A stretch of 64,000 nt of DNA from Pseudoscleropodium purum (GCA_963969395.1 OZ017796.1:12836501-12900500); one strand, 5' to 3'; counted from the stretch's first letter, positions 1-13,303 are shown. Numbers and translations are program-made. The notes: generated by a model from the sequence alone, not told the origin.

Positions 1-1159
1 AAGTATTTCCATACTTTTCATAAAGTCAATTTTTGTATTATGAGAAAATCTAAAAAAATTTGGGTTTCCTCCAAGAAATTTTCAAATACTAGTCATAGGC
101 TCATATTGTCACTTTGCACTTTCCATAAGAAGGTCTAAATTAATTACCTCCTTTTGAATCTTGATGAATATGGATTCTTTTACCTAAAAACAAATTGTAA
201 TGAAACAATTTTACTGTTGAGCTTTTGGCATGTTTTTATGTCAAAACACTTCTTCTTAATCTTTGGTCACACCAAACCCTTGTCTTGTTTGAGTAATCAC
301 CTGTAAAGGTTGGCATCTAACTTTTTGTTTGCGGTTCTCTTAAAATTGATGGTAACTTCTAATTCGATAGACTACACGTATATTGAAGGCTAAAATGAGT
401 TCTCTATTGTAGATTACTAATTTTGTTTAGCTAAACTCTATTGCAAGAACTTATAGGTTTGGTTCAATCTCTAACAAGAAATTTCACAATCATTAAACTT
501 GGCTATTTCTCAAACTACTTTTCATCTTAATTGACCTCTCAAACATTTTATCATATCCTAGAAATAGATAATTGGAGTAGTTTTAGGTACTTCAAACTTC
601 TAGAGAGAAATTGTTATATTAGTAGAGGTCTCTTTTATCAATTATGGTTTAAAATACTCTTTTCATAATTTTTTGATTATAAATTCCATTGATACTAAGT
701 AAAAGTGACAATTCAAGTATTCATTCTATTATTGGATGCGATTGTCAAGGCATCTGGGCACCTTTTCCTATTGGTGTGAGTGGTTTCCATAACATATATA
801 TCTTTCTTTATCAATTCTCAAATCAACATGGGACTTATTATTAAGTTTCTTTTTTCTTTGTATCCTTCCAATAGTATGAAAATCATTCTAGTATTCACAT
901 TTCCACTTTTCAATTGAGTCTCAGTAGGACTACAATATATGCGTATGTTTTGAACATACATGCTTTCAATAATATCCAAACATAAATGTTTATCCCATAT
1001 TGTGTCTACTTGGCCTTTTGTGAATCCATAAGTTGTCACTTTGGTGTCAAAGTGTTTTTTTCTTTACTTCTATATTTTATTGTTATTATATTTTATGGAC
1101 AAAAAATCATAGAAGAGTGTTAAAGAATATAAAAAGTTCCTATGAATATGGTATTTTAA
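1..1159. other. AT-rich intergenic DNA
   Basis: No gene or recognisable element; no long frame with coding character on either strand. Confidence 0.6.
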
Positions 1160-1935
1160 CCTTAAAATTTTAGAGTGGTTATAAGAACATTACATTCCAA
1201 TTCCTTGCTTTTAACCCCTAAAGGTTTTTGACTATGTTTTCACCTAAAACACTCTAAAACTATCATTTCTAGTGCAAGTATTAAGTTTAAAAAAATAATT
1301 TGGACACATGTAACCATAGGATCTTATAGTACACTAGTTTGAAAAGATGAAGAAAAAATTTCAGAATTTTCAACCATATAGATTGCAAAATATTAGTATT
1401 TGAATTGACAAAAATCCTTTTTTGGGCCTTATAAAATTACAAGCATTTGCACTTCACAAGGTCACATTTGTATGGAAAAATATCTAAAATGGTTGTGCCT
1501 CTTTGGATTTATTTTTCAAGGCAAGTTGGCTATAAGCTTAAAAAATTTGAGATCATTTGGAATTGTACAACATATAGAAAAATTATAGTAAATAGAAAGA
1601 AATAGAGAATGATTTAAAGTACTAAAATGTTAAGAATTTGATTATGGAATTGAAAAATGCCAATCCCAACGGTTGTAGTGTTGTAATAAACAATATTCAT
1701 CCTTAAAAAAAATTTGAAAAAAAAAATTGAGTTAAATAAATGACTTCAAAGTTTATTTTAGAGTTGAGAATCCATAGTTGCTTGTAGACTAAAACTCCTC
1801 AAAACTTTCACTTCATTAATCCAAATGGAAGGATTCAAAGCTTTCTTCATACATATAAATCTATAAAGACAATATTAAATTTTGATTTCTTAAAAAAGTG
1901 ATTTTTAGAAAAAAATTTAGCTACCCATAATGACA
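1160..1935 (+). repeat. Dispersed AT-rich repeat family, copy A
   Basis: This shares an ordered set of words with the other copies: CCCCTAAAGGTTTTTGACTA, ATCATTTGGAATTGTACAAC, GGAATTGAAAAATGCCAATC and ATCCAAATGGAAGGATTCAA. There is no intact open reading frame. It is probably a decayed transposable element present in at least six copies in this window. Confidence 0.75.
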
Positions 1936-2836
1936 TGAAAACTACATATGATGCAATAATTTTTTAACCATGTAGTCAAAAATTATGAAAATTGTTGGGC
2001 TTTATAGCTACTCCTCAACCACATGTTCTATGAAAATTTCAAAGAAAAATAAATAAAAATTCCATTTGTAAAGAGTTGCCCAAAATATCTAAAATGCAAA
2101 AAAATGGTGTCTAGAACTTTAGGGGATAAGATAAATTAGGTATCTAAGAGAAAGATTAGGTGTCTAAGAAGAGGCTATGCCTACTAATTGCTAGATTTCT
2201 ATTCTAAATTTGAACTTGATCTAGACCTATAAGTGAATATAAAAAAACTTGGCTAAATGAAATTTAATATTTCATAATAGAGAATTACTTTCAAGCTTGG
2301 ACATACTTGTAGTCAACTCAACCTAGAGTTACCATCCATTCCTAGAGAAGACTAGAAAGTTAGTGTTGAACCTTACAAATGAAAACTGAAACAATGTACA
2401 AGACAACATGACTAAAGATTGAAGAAAGATGTTTTTGAGACAAGCTCTCAGTTTATTAATCTCAAGAGCTCAATGACATAACTTACTTGGTCCATTAAGA
2501 TTCCCCTCTAATCAAAAGATTCACGATCCACCAAATTTAAAAGAAGGTACTATATGGAGGACACCTTTGACAAATTTTGGCTGAATAATTAATTATGGCC
2601 CAAAATTAGCTTTAGTACTTTAAATTAACATTTTTGAAAAATTCAACATTACAATAAGAAGCAACCACCTCATGTAAGCTTACATTCAAAACTTGTTTTG
2701 ATCTAAACTGAAAAGAATTGAACAAACAATCTTTTTATACAAGTAGGGTGTTATGAGGCAAAACAATCCATGTGGGACATGTAAATTATGATTAGTAGAA
2801 GCTCAACCACTCATACCTAGTTAAGTCAAAAACAAA
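1936..2836. other. AT-rich intergenic DNA
   Basis: No gene seen. The first 150 bp may still belong to dispersed repeat copy A. Confidence 0.55.
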
Positions 2837-3305
2837 AATTGAATTCAATGTAGAACTTTAAACCTCATTTTCACATAGTAAAATAACTTTTTTCAATAAA
2901 TTTTGAATTTTAAAAAGTTGTGAAAACAATCTAAATTTCATCTTTCAAAACATTTTTGAGATTTAGAAGCTTTAATAAAAAGTTATGGACAAAATTCATA
3001 TAGGGGATGGAAGAAAAATTTGTTGACATTTTCAAATATCTTATTCAGATTTTGTCTGTAAATTTTTCTTGGATGCTCAAAATCAGAAAAGGCCTTTTAA
3101 AAATAAAACTAAGCTTGATCCATGAACTTTTTATTAGTATAAATTTTTTTGAAAAAAACTATTCCACTATGCCAAAATGAGGTTTGAAGTTCTATATTGA
3201 ATATAATTCCTACATTTTGACTATGAATGGTCAAGCTCTCATCTTCAAATTGTCCCATATTCTTTGAGGATTTATGATGAACAATGGATTTCATTATAAA
3301 TATAG
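2837..3305 (-). mobile_element. Repeat with internal 57-bp inverted arms, copy 1
   Basis: Segment 2837-2893 is repeated in inverted orientation at 3151-3208 with roughly 80% match, forming a large foldback. The whole segment, plus about 100 bp beyond the right arm, recurs at 6334-6800. On the minus strand a short frame (3109-3321) encodes a peptide with GQFEDESL and VGIIFNIELQTSF that is recognisably conserved in copy 2. It is probably a degraded transposable element; the superfamily is unknown. Confidence 0.7.
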
Positions 3306-3860
3306 CTTCTTCATCTAACATTGAATGTAATGGGTTGGCATCAATTTACATTCATATGCTTATCAACATTTTGATTTCTTTTACAATTAGTTTTCATTGG
3401 ATTTGATTAGGTGACTTGTTAATTTTCAAAATCATTGGTATTGAAAATTTTAATTATTTTTTTACTAGAGGTGACCTTTGGATATGGTAATTAAAACAAA
3501 GCCTTGTGAAAGTTCAAAGTAAGTATATGAGTTTGCACTTAGAGTTTGAAACCTTTCAAAGGTTACCTTAAGAATTTGAGATTTTTTCAAAATTTAAAAG
3601 ATGACTTTTTGGAAGGTCAACTATCTTAACCACTATTGGCAAATTCTTAAAAATTATCTAGGTTGCATTTAAATTTCCCCCAAAATTTGAAAGCATTACA
3701 ACCATGAGCGGCTACTCCATCAATGGCTTTTTTTAATGGTATGCAATTTGTATTGCATAGTTTGTCTAATGGCAATTTCAATGCTTATTGCTCATGTAAT
3801 TGGTTTTGCAATGCCATAGTATTCTTTTTGGTATTTTTTGTCAAAAATAGATAGGTACCA
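3306..3860. other. AT-rich intergenic DNA
   Basis: Nothing recognised between the inverted-arm repeat and the hAT MITE. Confidence 0.6.
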
Positions 3861-3868
3861 AGAATCAG
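3861..3868. repeat. Left target-site duplication of the hAT MITE
   Basis: AGAATCAG is identical to 4074-4081 at the other end of the 205-bp element. Confidence 0.9.
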
Positions 3869-4073
3869 CAGGGTTGACAAATCAGTACGTCCGCCCCAAA
3901 ATAGTGTTCGTAACCCGGACGTCCGTCCTCACGAACGCCAGTGGACGCAACGTCCCTCCCGCCGTCGGAAGGCGGATGGAAGGGGCAGACAGGGCGGGGC
4001 GGATGGGGCGGTCCTGGCGGACGCTGCATCTGCGTCTGGACGTCCCGGACGTCCGACCGTCTTGTCAACCCTG
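3869..4073. mobile_element. GC-rich hAT-type MITE with perfect target-site duplication
   Basis: This 205-bp element has perfect 12-bp terminal inverted repeats: CAGGGTTGACAA at 3869-3880 and its reverse complement at 4062-4073. It is flanked on both sides by the same 8-bp duplication AGAATCAG (3861-3868 and 4074-4081). An 8-bp duplication with CAGGG termini is the hallmark of hAT elements. The interior is very GC-rich with repeated GGACGTCCG-like palindromic units, and has no credible coding capacity. It stands out from the AT-rich surroundings. Confidence 0.93.
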
Positions 4074-4081
4074 AGAATCAG
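4074..4081. repeat. Right target-site duplication of the hAT MITE
   Basis: AGAATCAG is identical to 3861-3868. The perfect match suggests a fairly young insertion. Confidence 0.9.
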
Positions 4082-6333
4082 TCCTTCTAATTACTTACAA
4101 AAAAACCAAATATATGTTGAAAATACATGCCGAAAGATTTTTTTTTATCTCCAAATAGGGAGGAAATAAATTCTTGTAAGTAGTCAAATACCCCCCATTA
4201 AGTACCCCATTATCACACATGGTTACCAAATGTAAGGGGATGTGATTTTCTTGAGTTCTTAGACAATATTCTAATGATTTATTTATTAATCATGTATAGT
4301 TTTACCAGCAAAATTGTTAGATCAAATCCTTGCTTTCTAAGCTTTTGTGTTGAATTCCAAAGTTTCTCCTTTTTGTTGTCAACCGATAGTTAGATTTTAT
4401 TTCAAACAAAAATTGTAAAAGCGCAAAACAAAAGTTAGTATACCAACATATAAGGAGTTCAATCATTAGGCTTAGAAGTCCAGTCATTGATTCAATAGGT
4501 CTAGTCATTGGATGTAAGGGTCTAGATGTGAAAAGATTTGAAAATTAGACAAGTTCAGTTGGCAGAGGCAGAAAGATCTAATCATGAGATCTAATTGTGA
4601 GAGGATTCTGAGAGGTTCAGTATTTGGGTATAAGACTTAGGTCATTGAGGCATAGCTATGGATAAGAGTCAAAATTGTAGCTAGAATTGAAGAAAACCAA
4701 GATAAGCCATGAGTGAGAGGTGAAGAAAAACATGACAAAAAGAATTGAAAGAAAGAAGTTTTAAGATTGAAGTAGTTGAGAGTGGGCAAACCAACTTGAT
4801 GTGTAAGCATTAATATTTGATGTAAAAAGAAAGCCATTAATTTGGAGAATAGTTGACCGTAGTTTGAAAATAGTAGTTCACTTAAAATTAAACAAAACAA
4901 AACAAAACAAAACAACCCATAGTTGACTAACTAAGATGCTAATACTTTAAAGTAGCAATTTAGTAGAATTTATTATGCTTATTTCACTTTTCTTATTTAT
5001 TGCTTGATTAATTATAATGGATTAGTAGCAATATTGAAAGTCAATGGTGGAAACTTAAAAATTTTCTAAAAAAACTTTTAAAAAATAGGTAAAAAAATAG
5101 GATTTTTCTATAAAGTAAAAAGTAGAAGGAAAATTTGAGGGACCAATAGATTATAGATTGCTACTCGTATAACTATTGTAACTTGTTATCTAATGTGATA
5201 TACAAAATCCAAAAAAAGTACAATTCACTCTACTACAAGTTCAAATATAAAGTGAATTTGTATGTAGATCCACTTTGAATTTTATTTTGTTAAAATTTGA
5301 GAGATGTTGATCACAATAATATATTTTACGATATTATTCTATTATCATTTACTCTACTATGCATTGTAGCTTTAATTTCTATTTAAATGATGAAGATTTG
5401 TTTCTTATGCAAGTAATGGCTTTAGAAGTAGACTGCTATTTTTATTATATATGCAATAGTAAAATTTGACTACTTCATAACTGAAGCACTCTAAATCCAA
5501 TCTAAAATATTGAATGTATACATTCTAAGTTGGAGATTATGGCTATTAGTTTTTATACTTAACACAATTTATAATTTTTTTTTTCCTAATTTCTATTTTT
5601 TTTAAATATGCTATGCATTGAAACTGAAAACGACTTGCTAATTTTGACATTTCATTCAATTTGAAAGTGTTTATATTGTGACTACTATTAGTGGATGATC
5701 TATTGATATCAATTATTGGTGCTCTATTTGAAACGAACTCTAAAAGCCAAAAGGTCCAAAATAAATACATTTTTTTGCAAAGTTTGATGGTTGATTTCAA
5801 CACAAAAGTTAGTTTTTTTAATAAAGTAACGAGAACTTTAAAAAGAAAAAATTTCTTCCCAATTACATATTTGCATTTATTTCACATGTCTAGTTCACCC
5901 AATTGAAATCCAAAAATACTTTTGTAGGACATTGTAAACCATCAAACTGGTTCACCTTTCAAAAAATGGGAATTATAAACAATGTGTATAAATTTACAAA
6001 TCCAAAAGTATTAGTATTATGGATTAACAACCATTAATTTGGGAATTCTCTGTTAAATAGCAATAAAAACTTTGGAAGTTTAGGGTGAAAATCTAAAAAA
6101 TTCAATTAGGAGAAAACAAAGGGAAATTTTAGGGAATAAATAGGAGTTTTCAACTAAAATGACTCTATATAGGATTTGATAAAGTAACCAAATTAGGCAA
6201 ACAACAAAATGGTGATAAAATGAAAACCAAAATACATCAAGTGTAAAAATGAAATTAGAATTAAATAGAAAACCAAAAAAATAACAAACACCAAAAATAC
6301 AAAACCAAAATGAAAACATGATACTACAAGTAG
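4082..6333. other. AT-rich intergenic DNA
   Basis: Only a short AAAAC microsatellite was seen. Frames here are low-complexity and look fortuitous. Confidence 0.6.
4890..4915 (+). repeat. AAAAC microsatellite
   Basis: About five consecutive AAAAC units lie in AT-rich non-coding DNA. Confidence 0.8.
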
Positions 6334-6800
6334 GAATTGTATTCAATGCAAAACTTCATCCTCAATTTTGTCATAGTAAAATAATTGTTTCCAAAAATAT
6401 TTGAACTAAAAAATTTGTTAAATTATGCTCAATTTCATCTCTAAATTTTTTTTGAGATTTTGAACTTTGAATCAAAAGTAATGGACAAAATTAAGAAAAG
6501 AGTTGGAAGGGACAATTTCTTTGACATTTTCAAGCATCCTCTCTAAATTTCGTTCATCACTTTTCATTGGAAACTCAAATTCACAAACGGATTTTTGAAT
6601 ATGAAATTTACCTTGATTTTTAATCTTTGTTAGCTCAAATCTTTTTAGAAAAAAATATTCTACTATAGTAAAAATAGGTTTGAAGTTCTACACTAAACAC
6701 AATTCCTTTGTCTTTACAATGAGAGATCAAGCTCTTATCCTCAAATTGTCCCATACCTTTTAAGGATTTATAATGAACAATGTATTTCATTAGAAAAACA
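6334..6800 (-). mobile_element. Repeat with internal inverted arms, copy 2
   Basis: This is a direct copy of 2837-3305. Inverted arms lie at 6334-6391 and 6648-6704. The minus-strand frame 6635-6892 encodes MGQFEDKSL and GIVFSVELQTYF, matching copy 1 position for position and so suggesting a shared ancestral protein. Confidence 0.7.
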
Positions 6801-6844
6801 ACCTTTCTACCCCAATTTACAATTTCATTTCCTTGAATGTTGTG

Positions 6845-7060
6845 CTTTGCTTTGAAAGTATCAATGTTTCCACTGGAAATGGGAACAACCATGCCATCAA
6901 GAAAAAAAATTCAAACTACAACATTATATGTCAAATAGTAAATAAGATGTTCTGCATTTTTTTGAAGGATATCGCTGTTTCCACTCAAAATTCAAGTTGT
7001 CATGCCATCAAGAAAATACTTAAACCACAACATGATAAATCAATTGCAAATAGGAGTTAT
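6845..7060 (+). repeat. Direct repeat of about 100 bp, two units
   Basis: The unit around 6850-6945 (GTTTCCACTG...CATGCCATCAAGAAAA) recurs around 6962-7060 with the same order of words (GTTTCCACTC...CATGCCATCAAGAAAA, then CACAACAT). It is imperfect and non-coding. Confidence 0.55.
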
Positions 7061-10000
7061 TTATTTTTAGATCAAGGTAGTGTCTTTGATTCATTTTGTA
7101 TTTTTGCAATAATCTAGATTCAAGGTGTTTTTTTTGGTACAACCTAGGTTCTAGATTTTTTATATTCTTTTAAACAAGGTAGTGTTTGAATTCATTTTGT
7201 ATTTTCATAATGAGTTAGTTTTTCTAATCTTTCATTTTTTGGTAAGAAATTGGTTATAGTATATCCTTTTTTTTATTTTTGTAACACTTACATTTCTAAT
7301 TTGTTATTTTTCATTACCAGCTTTGACTTTGCCAAAAAAATCGTAAAGGATTGGATGCAACTTCAAAATGTATAGATAAATTGCCACCCTTATAGATTCT
7401 CAATTTCAAAATAAATTAACATGAAAATTCTCATAAAATTTTCAAAAATTCTCATAGGTGAAGTATCTTGTTGTCTAGATTGATATTGTAGTTGCCTAAG
7501 CTACATTTTGCTTGGTCGTTGGTATATCTGGTCCATACTTGACCTGTAACCAATATAGATGTGTTATACAAAGCATGTGAGTTAGTTCAACGAACAACCC
7601 GATGACAATTTCTCCTTCTTTTATGGCTTGGTATAGTACAATCTTTGTGTATAGAGCACTCAACACCGATGTTTAGTCACAAATTTCTTGTTGGAGCTTG
7701 CTTTCTTCAAAATCACTTCTAACTTCAGAATTGTGAAGCATACTTGTAAGTAGTCATTGTGCAAAAATACCACCTCAACAAAATGTGGTTTAAGGTTATT
7801 AAACAATGGTTGTACATCACTTCTTTCAAAATATGCTGAAAATTTGCTCATGTATGCATGCCATTTCAAAACATCCTAAAGGAATTAATTAATCAATATA
7901 TGAAACTCTAAATTCTAGCATCATCTTAATTTTTTTAATTGGTTTGAAGAACTATATGTATAGAAGGAGGCTTGAAAACAATTCAAGCATTAAAAAATGC
8001 CCCTAGAGAAGTGCCTAAAATAGTGCACATGGGATGTAGAAATAGAAATGACTTTATATGGTGAGAAACTGCCATCCTGTGTGTGTGATTTTAGGCTATT
8101 GAGCAAGTGATATGGTTTGCCATGATGTGTAATTTTACTCATAATAGCGACCTGAATTTGATGAAGCCTACAAAATGGCAAAAAAATAGCAAGAAAATTT
8201 TTAACAAATAAAGTAAACTAGCCGATGATAAGCAAATTTCCTAATGCAGACATCTATCAAACAACCCACAATAGTTTTCTATCAATCTATGTTAGGTTTT
8301 TTCTAATAAATGTAAACAAGACTTCATTGGGTGGGTTAATGATTGAAATCAATGTTTTGTGTGATGGTGATGAAGATGTGAGAGACTGTTTTAGGAACCT
8401 GCACCTTTCTAGTCTAATTCATTATATGAACTACCTTTTTTTATTCATGTATGTCATATCTATGTTAAAAATTATTTCAACCATGAGTAAATATTATAAT
8501 TGCATTAGGTGGTTTGATGACCACCAAGGGTATAGTTATTGATGGCTTTGGGGGTAGTCTAGAGACTGTTTTGAGCCATTTGGCTAGTTCACTTCAAAAA
8601 TTTGTAACAAATTCATATATTGTCAAAAAAAATTAAATTTCAGTTTCTCTCTCTATTTCTCATGTTGCCTATGTATGGAAAAAAAATTAAAAGTTTTCAA
8701 ATATGTCAACAAGGCAAACTAGTCAATCTACTTGTCATAGGTTGGTTTACCTTACATTTGAGGTTGAATCTTCTTCTACTAAAATGTTTCTCAATCACTC
8801 ATTATTTCTTGAGTTGATGTGAAATTTTAACTACAAAAACTAGACTTGTATGTGCAACTTTATTAAGAAAAATGATTAGAAACTGACATTGTACAAAGAA
8901 AAAACAATTTGCCAAAGTTCACCCTAATCCAAAAATGTTGGAATATTAAACTTCGAACTACTCCCAAACATTCAAAATAACTTGTATTGACATGAAAATT
9001 TAACCATAATAACTACACTACAAGTAAAAGAGAACATAATCCAACAAATTTGATTAAAAATAAACATTGGATGAAGGAGATACAAACCCCCAAAGTTGTA
9101 GCCATCAAATGCAATTGGTGGATTCAAATTGAACCTATGAACTTTGATTAGTTTCCAAAAAATTAGTGCATATTTGATTGATTTGAAAATTTTACCACAC
9201 AAATTAGAAGAAAGAACACAAATTTTCCAACAAGTTTTATTGAATTCAAACATTAGATGCAAAAATTTCAACACTTTGAATTGAACTTGAAACTATGTAA
9301 GGAAACCTTGGGATTTTGATTTACAATCAAGAGTGAATTGAATGGAAACATACAATGAATTATTCAAAAACTCATCAGTTCCATTCAATGGCATGTTTTG
9401 ATTGATTACAGTTGCATCTATGAGCATTAATAGGGACTTAGGCACCTTTAACTTTGAAAAATCATATCTTATTCATTCAAAGTCAAAAATTTAAAATTAA
9501 AATTTCCTCTACTATACTCTTCATTTTTCTTTCTCGTACAAAAATGTAAAAAATCTTTAGGTCCACCCATTTTTACACAAGAGTCCTTTTTCTTTCCTCT
9601 TCGATGAGCACTTTCGGAGCCTTCTACCTTAGCGCTCCTATTTTTCCCCAAGACATGATTGGATACAGAATCCATGCAGGGCGAATTTGCTTCCAATTTA
9701 CCCAATGCTCACATTGATTTGCAAGTTCATAAAATCCTCACTAGTTGTGTAATTTTTTCTCTCAATTTTTTTTAAAACACATGGACAATTTCCATTGAAA
9801 TAAAAGAATAGTACAACAAACCAAACGACAAACCCTAGCAAACCTTTTTTAATCAATTTTCAGACAACTAAGATGGAGGAAGCCAACTCACATTTGAAGA
9901 AGAGAAGTATATAAACGCCCGCATTTCATCTAATTTGGGGAATCCATTAGAAAAAAATTCAGGGCTACAAAAGGTTTTAAAAAAGAATTGTTTAGACAGG

Positions 10001-10744
10001 GGTAGCATGCTAAGAATACTCAAGAACTTAGGTATTCCCCTATACGTGTGTAGCAAATGAACAACTGGGATTTGAGTGTCCTTTGCCTCAAAGGAATCAT
10101 TGATAGTTTCTCTCGCATTAAAGATCCCAACTATCTGTACATGTAGCCCACCTTCACCATTTTGGCAATCCTGTTGGCATTCCCTATCACTTTCCTTTGC
10201 GCCAAAATTTGCAAGGCTAGCTTTCTTGTTGCACCAAATCTTATGGAGAGCTTCGGTACACTGTCTATTGCTCTTTGATTGCATGATGTTTTTGGGAGAG
10301 TTTTTTTGAGGTTTCAACAATTTTTGAGTATTTTTTTAGTACTGTTTAGATTCCTTCATTTTGAATTTTAGAACTATAGTTTACAATGAGATGTTTTTGA
10401 TCCATTTTTCAAACTATGAATGCTCATCTGATCTTTGAGGAGTTAATTGTAGTAATGCAATTCACTAGAAATTTCTCAACCTAGCTAACATGAATTAATT
10501 TGCAAAGTTTTGCTACATTTTGAGAAGGAGAATCTTAAGCAATTGTTGATCAATGACGAATCTATATATTTACTTGAAGTTTGAATTCAGTTTTTAATTT
10601 GGTCTAAATGGCTTGGAGGCTTTAGGTTCATTCATTTGTTTTGAACGTACAACCACTATAGAATCAATCGTGTAGAGCTAGACGAGTCAGAGGTCTGTTA
10701 ACATACACTTCAGCTCAATCCTAGACTTACTAATTGGTTTTGCA
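7061..10744. other. AT-rich intergenic DNA with fortuitous frames
   Basis: Apart from the duplication at 8988-9275 nothing is recognised. A 150-codon minus-strand frame at 9868-10320 and a 78-codon one at 9469-9705 have fairly normal composition but no family resemblance, splice context or conserved motif. I do not call them genes. Confidence 0.5.
8988..9275. repeat. Internal imperfect duplication (two 95-bp units)
   Basis: Segments about 8992-9085 and 9180-9272 share the order TGAAAATTT-AAC, AGAACA, AATCCAACAA / TTTCCAACAA, AAACATT-GATG. Both give similar peptides on the minus strand (LHLMFEFNKTCW and LHPMFIFNQICW). Too short and AT-rich to call a gene. Confidence 0.4.
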
Positions 10745-12201
10745 ATGGAAGAGAGACTTACTACAACATTTGACATGCCTTACAAGATACAAGTAACGTT
10801 AGATCCCAAATACAAATCGCTTGTCATTAGAGGTCGTCCGATCCACGACCAATCTACAAAATCAACGTTTTTTGAGAAGTGCAAGGCTAGCAACAATAAC
10901 TTGGATCTATGGTTGGATGGACACACTTATTTAATGGATCCTTTGACAAGGAAGTGACCTCGTTTTCATGATATCAAAAATTGTTGGAGTATGTGGGGGA
11001 TGGAGAAAAAGGCATGCTAGGCTATATGACCCACTCACAAAATTCAGATGGTGATCTTGTTAGCACATTTATAGTTGATCAAAGTAGATATGAAAGTAAG
11101 ATTGTGTCATTAATGGAAGCTTTACAACTATCTAAACAACAAGAACAACAATGTTTGAGTAGGCAAGTGGCAGAAAGAGAAAGCTTACTTGTTGAAATTC
11201 AAGAGTGGAAAAAACAACATGCTGATGTACAAAGTAGTTCTGAAAAGGTGATTACAACACTCAGAGGTGAGTTAGAATAGGCCATAGCAAAAATAGAGGA
11301 AAGCATACTAGCTAAGGTTGAGCGTGAGGAAGAAATTGACGCATTAGAGAGAGATCATAAGAAGTGCACAAAAAATTTGGAGGAAAATAGTTGTGTTGAA
11401 TTAGAGTAAAGCTAGAATTAGCAACCATTGCTAAGAATCTCTCTAGATTGGAGAAAAAATGGAATTGGCTTCAAATCACCCTATACGAATATAGAAAACA
11501 ACAAAGAGCTCGGAGAGATCTATATAGCCTATCTCAATTGGGAGGTCATGCAAAAGCACAAAGGAGGTTAGCTCACTCGATTGTGGTACCTACTATCGTG
11601 AAACAAATTTTTTTTAAAAACGCCACAAATTGCACAAAGTAAAGGCTGTGTGGTTCAAAGGAGGCACAAATTGAGTCAGGTAAGGTCTTTGCATCAATTC
11701 TATCGAGGACAGAGGTATCAACCATGTTACATGCCAGCGATGGAGTCAGTTGGAACTGACATCACCAACTAGTATTTAGATAAAATAGGTGTAGAGATTA
11801 GAGCTCATGAAATTCTGGAAATAAAAGACCACAATGTTATTATGAATGAAGCTTACAATAACATTTACAAGAAATTTAAAGGAGGGGCCAAAGGTGCTAG
11901 CAAGGGACTCTGTATAGGATGTTTGCCAAAGCCATATTACGTGTCGCTACTGCGGAAAGAAATGAACAGTAAGTTATGTGATTTTGTTGGTGATTATTAT
12001 TCCATCCACAATACTTTGGAGATTTTGCTTGGCGCGAAGTCCAAAAAAAAAGAACCTATGCTAATTGAGTTGAATGACAACAATTCATTGTTTGTTGACA
12101 TTGAAATAATCCAAAAAAAGATGGTGCAGTTATATAAATTCACCTTTGTTGGTACGTGTTCTACCCTTGTTCCTTTAATTTGTGAAACTTCATCTTCTTA
12201 G
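10745..12201 (+). pseudogene. Decayed coding relic with coiled-coil segment, family unknown
   Basis: Consecutive short plus-strand frames lie close together. 10745-10957 starts MEERLTTTFDMPYKIQVTLD. 10981-11280 holds the coiled-coil-like LSKQQEQQCLSRQVAERESL. This continues past a stop as AKVEREEEIDALERD. 11842-12201 contains KGGAKGASKGLCIGCLPKPY. Composition is protein-like and less AT-rich than the neighbourhood, but stops and frame changes separate the blocks. No family is recognised. It could be an old transposon protein or a broken host gene. Confidence 0.35.
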
Positions 12202-13103
12202 ATAGTCTTGTTGATTGTGAGAATATGTCGGGAGGTTCATTTATTAACATTGTAATTTGATTGATTGACAATTGATGTTTCCATTCTTATCCACTGTCAA
12301 ATTTAGTTCCATGATTTCAAGGTTAATTGGTTCATGAGTATAATTGAAATTCATTGATATTTTTGCTAGCTGGGATTGCATGATCGATTTGCTTTCTCCC
12401 TTTTATCTAATATTGTCTTTAATTGGATCGTGTAGAAGTAGGTGACAAGTGCTTGATTTTTGTCCTTAAGTTAGACGTGGCAGAGATTGTACATGGTCAA
12501 AACTAGAGCATGTGAGTATTACGCTTATGAATTGTGCACTGAATGATGACATTCAAGTAGGCAGCTCGGGATATTTTGCTATATAGAGTGAATGCAAAAT
12601 CTGGCCCCTCGGGTGCTTCTAAGTATAAAAGGAATTCCACGAAATCTTATCTTGGATTTTCAGTCAGACTATGATTCCAATGTTGATTGAAAATCAAAAC
12701 AATGGACAATTGTTGTGTATACCTAGGGTTGACAATTTCAAGGTTGAGCGGCATTTAGCTATAGATATGAAAACGATTAAGTATGGATAAGGTTATGGTT
12801 TATATTCCACTTACAATTGTATTTACTGCTCCCAAGAGCGTATCAAGTTGGTAGTTGGAATAGAGGCACAAACATTGGCTACTTTTGCAAAAAAATCTAG
12901 TGGTTGGGATGGAGGTCTGTTTTGTTCAAAGATTCCTGTAAAGCCAATCATCAATTCTTGTAGGACATGGAAGATCGAAGCCAGTGCTTATAATTCCCAT
13001 GGATTGAGTCCATATGTGCACTTTACACGCTTTGAATCGAATTGTGGAGAAACTTGTACTACTACACTTTCAATTCATTTGGATACTCCAAACAAACAAC
13101 TCC
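12202..13103. other. Intergenic DNA before the gap
   Basis: No supported gene. A plus-strand frame from 12848 begins without ATG and runs into the N gap, so it cannot be judged. Confidence 0.5.
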
Positions 13104-13303
13104 NNNNNNNNNNNNNNNNNNNNNNNNNNNNNNNNNNNNNNNNNNNNNNNNNNNNNNNNNNNNNNNNNNNNNNNNNNNNNNNNNNNNNNNNNNNNNNNNN
13201 NNNNNNNNNNNNNNNNNNNNNNNNNNNNNNNNNNNNNNNNNNNNNNNNNNNNNNNNNNNNNNNNNNNNNNNNNNNNNNNNNNNNNNNNNNNNNNNNNNNN
13301 NNN
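13104..13303. other. Assembly gap of 200 N
   Basis: Exactly 200 undetermined bases. The round number suggests a placeholder rather than a measured gap. Frames crossing it are meaningless. Confidence 0.99.

Noticed and set aside
9868..10320. 150-codon minus-strand open frame
   Set aside because: No recognised motif, no promoter or splice context, and located in AT-rich repeat sequence. Length alone is not enough.
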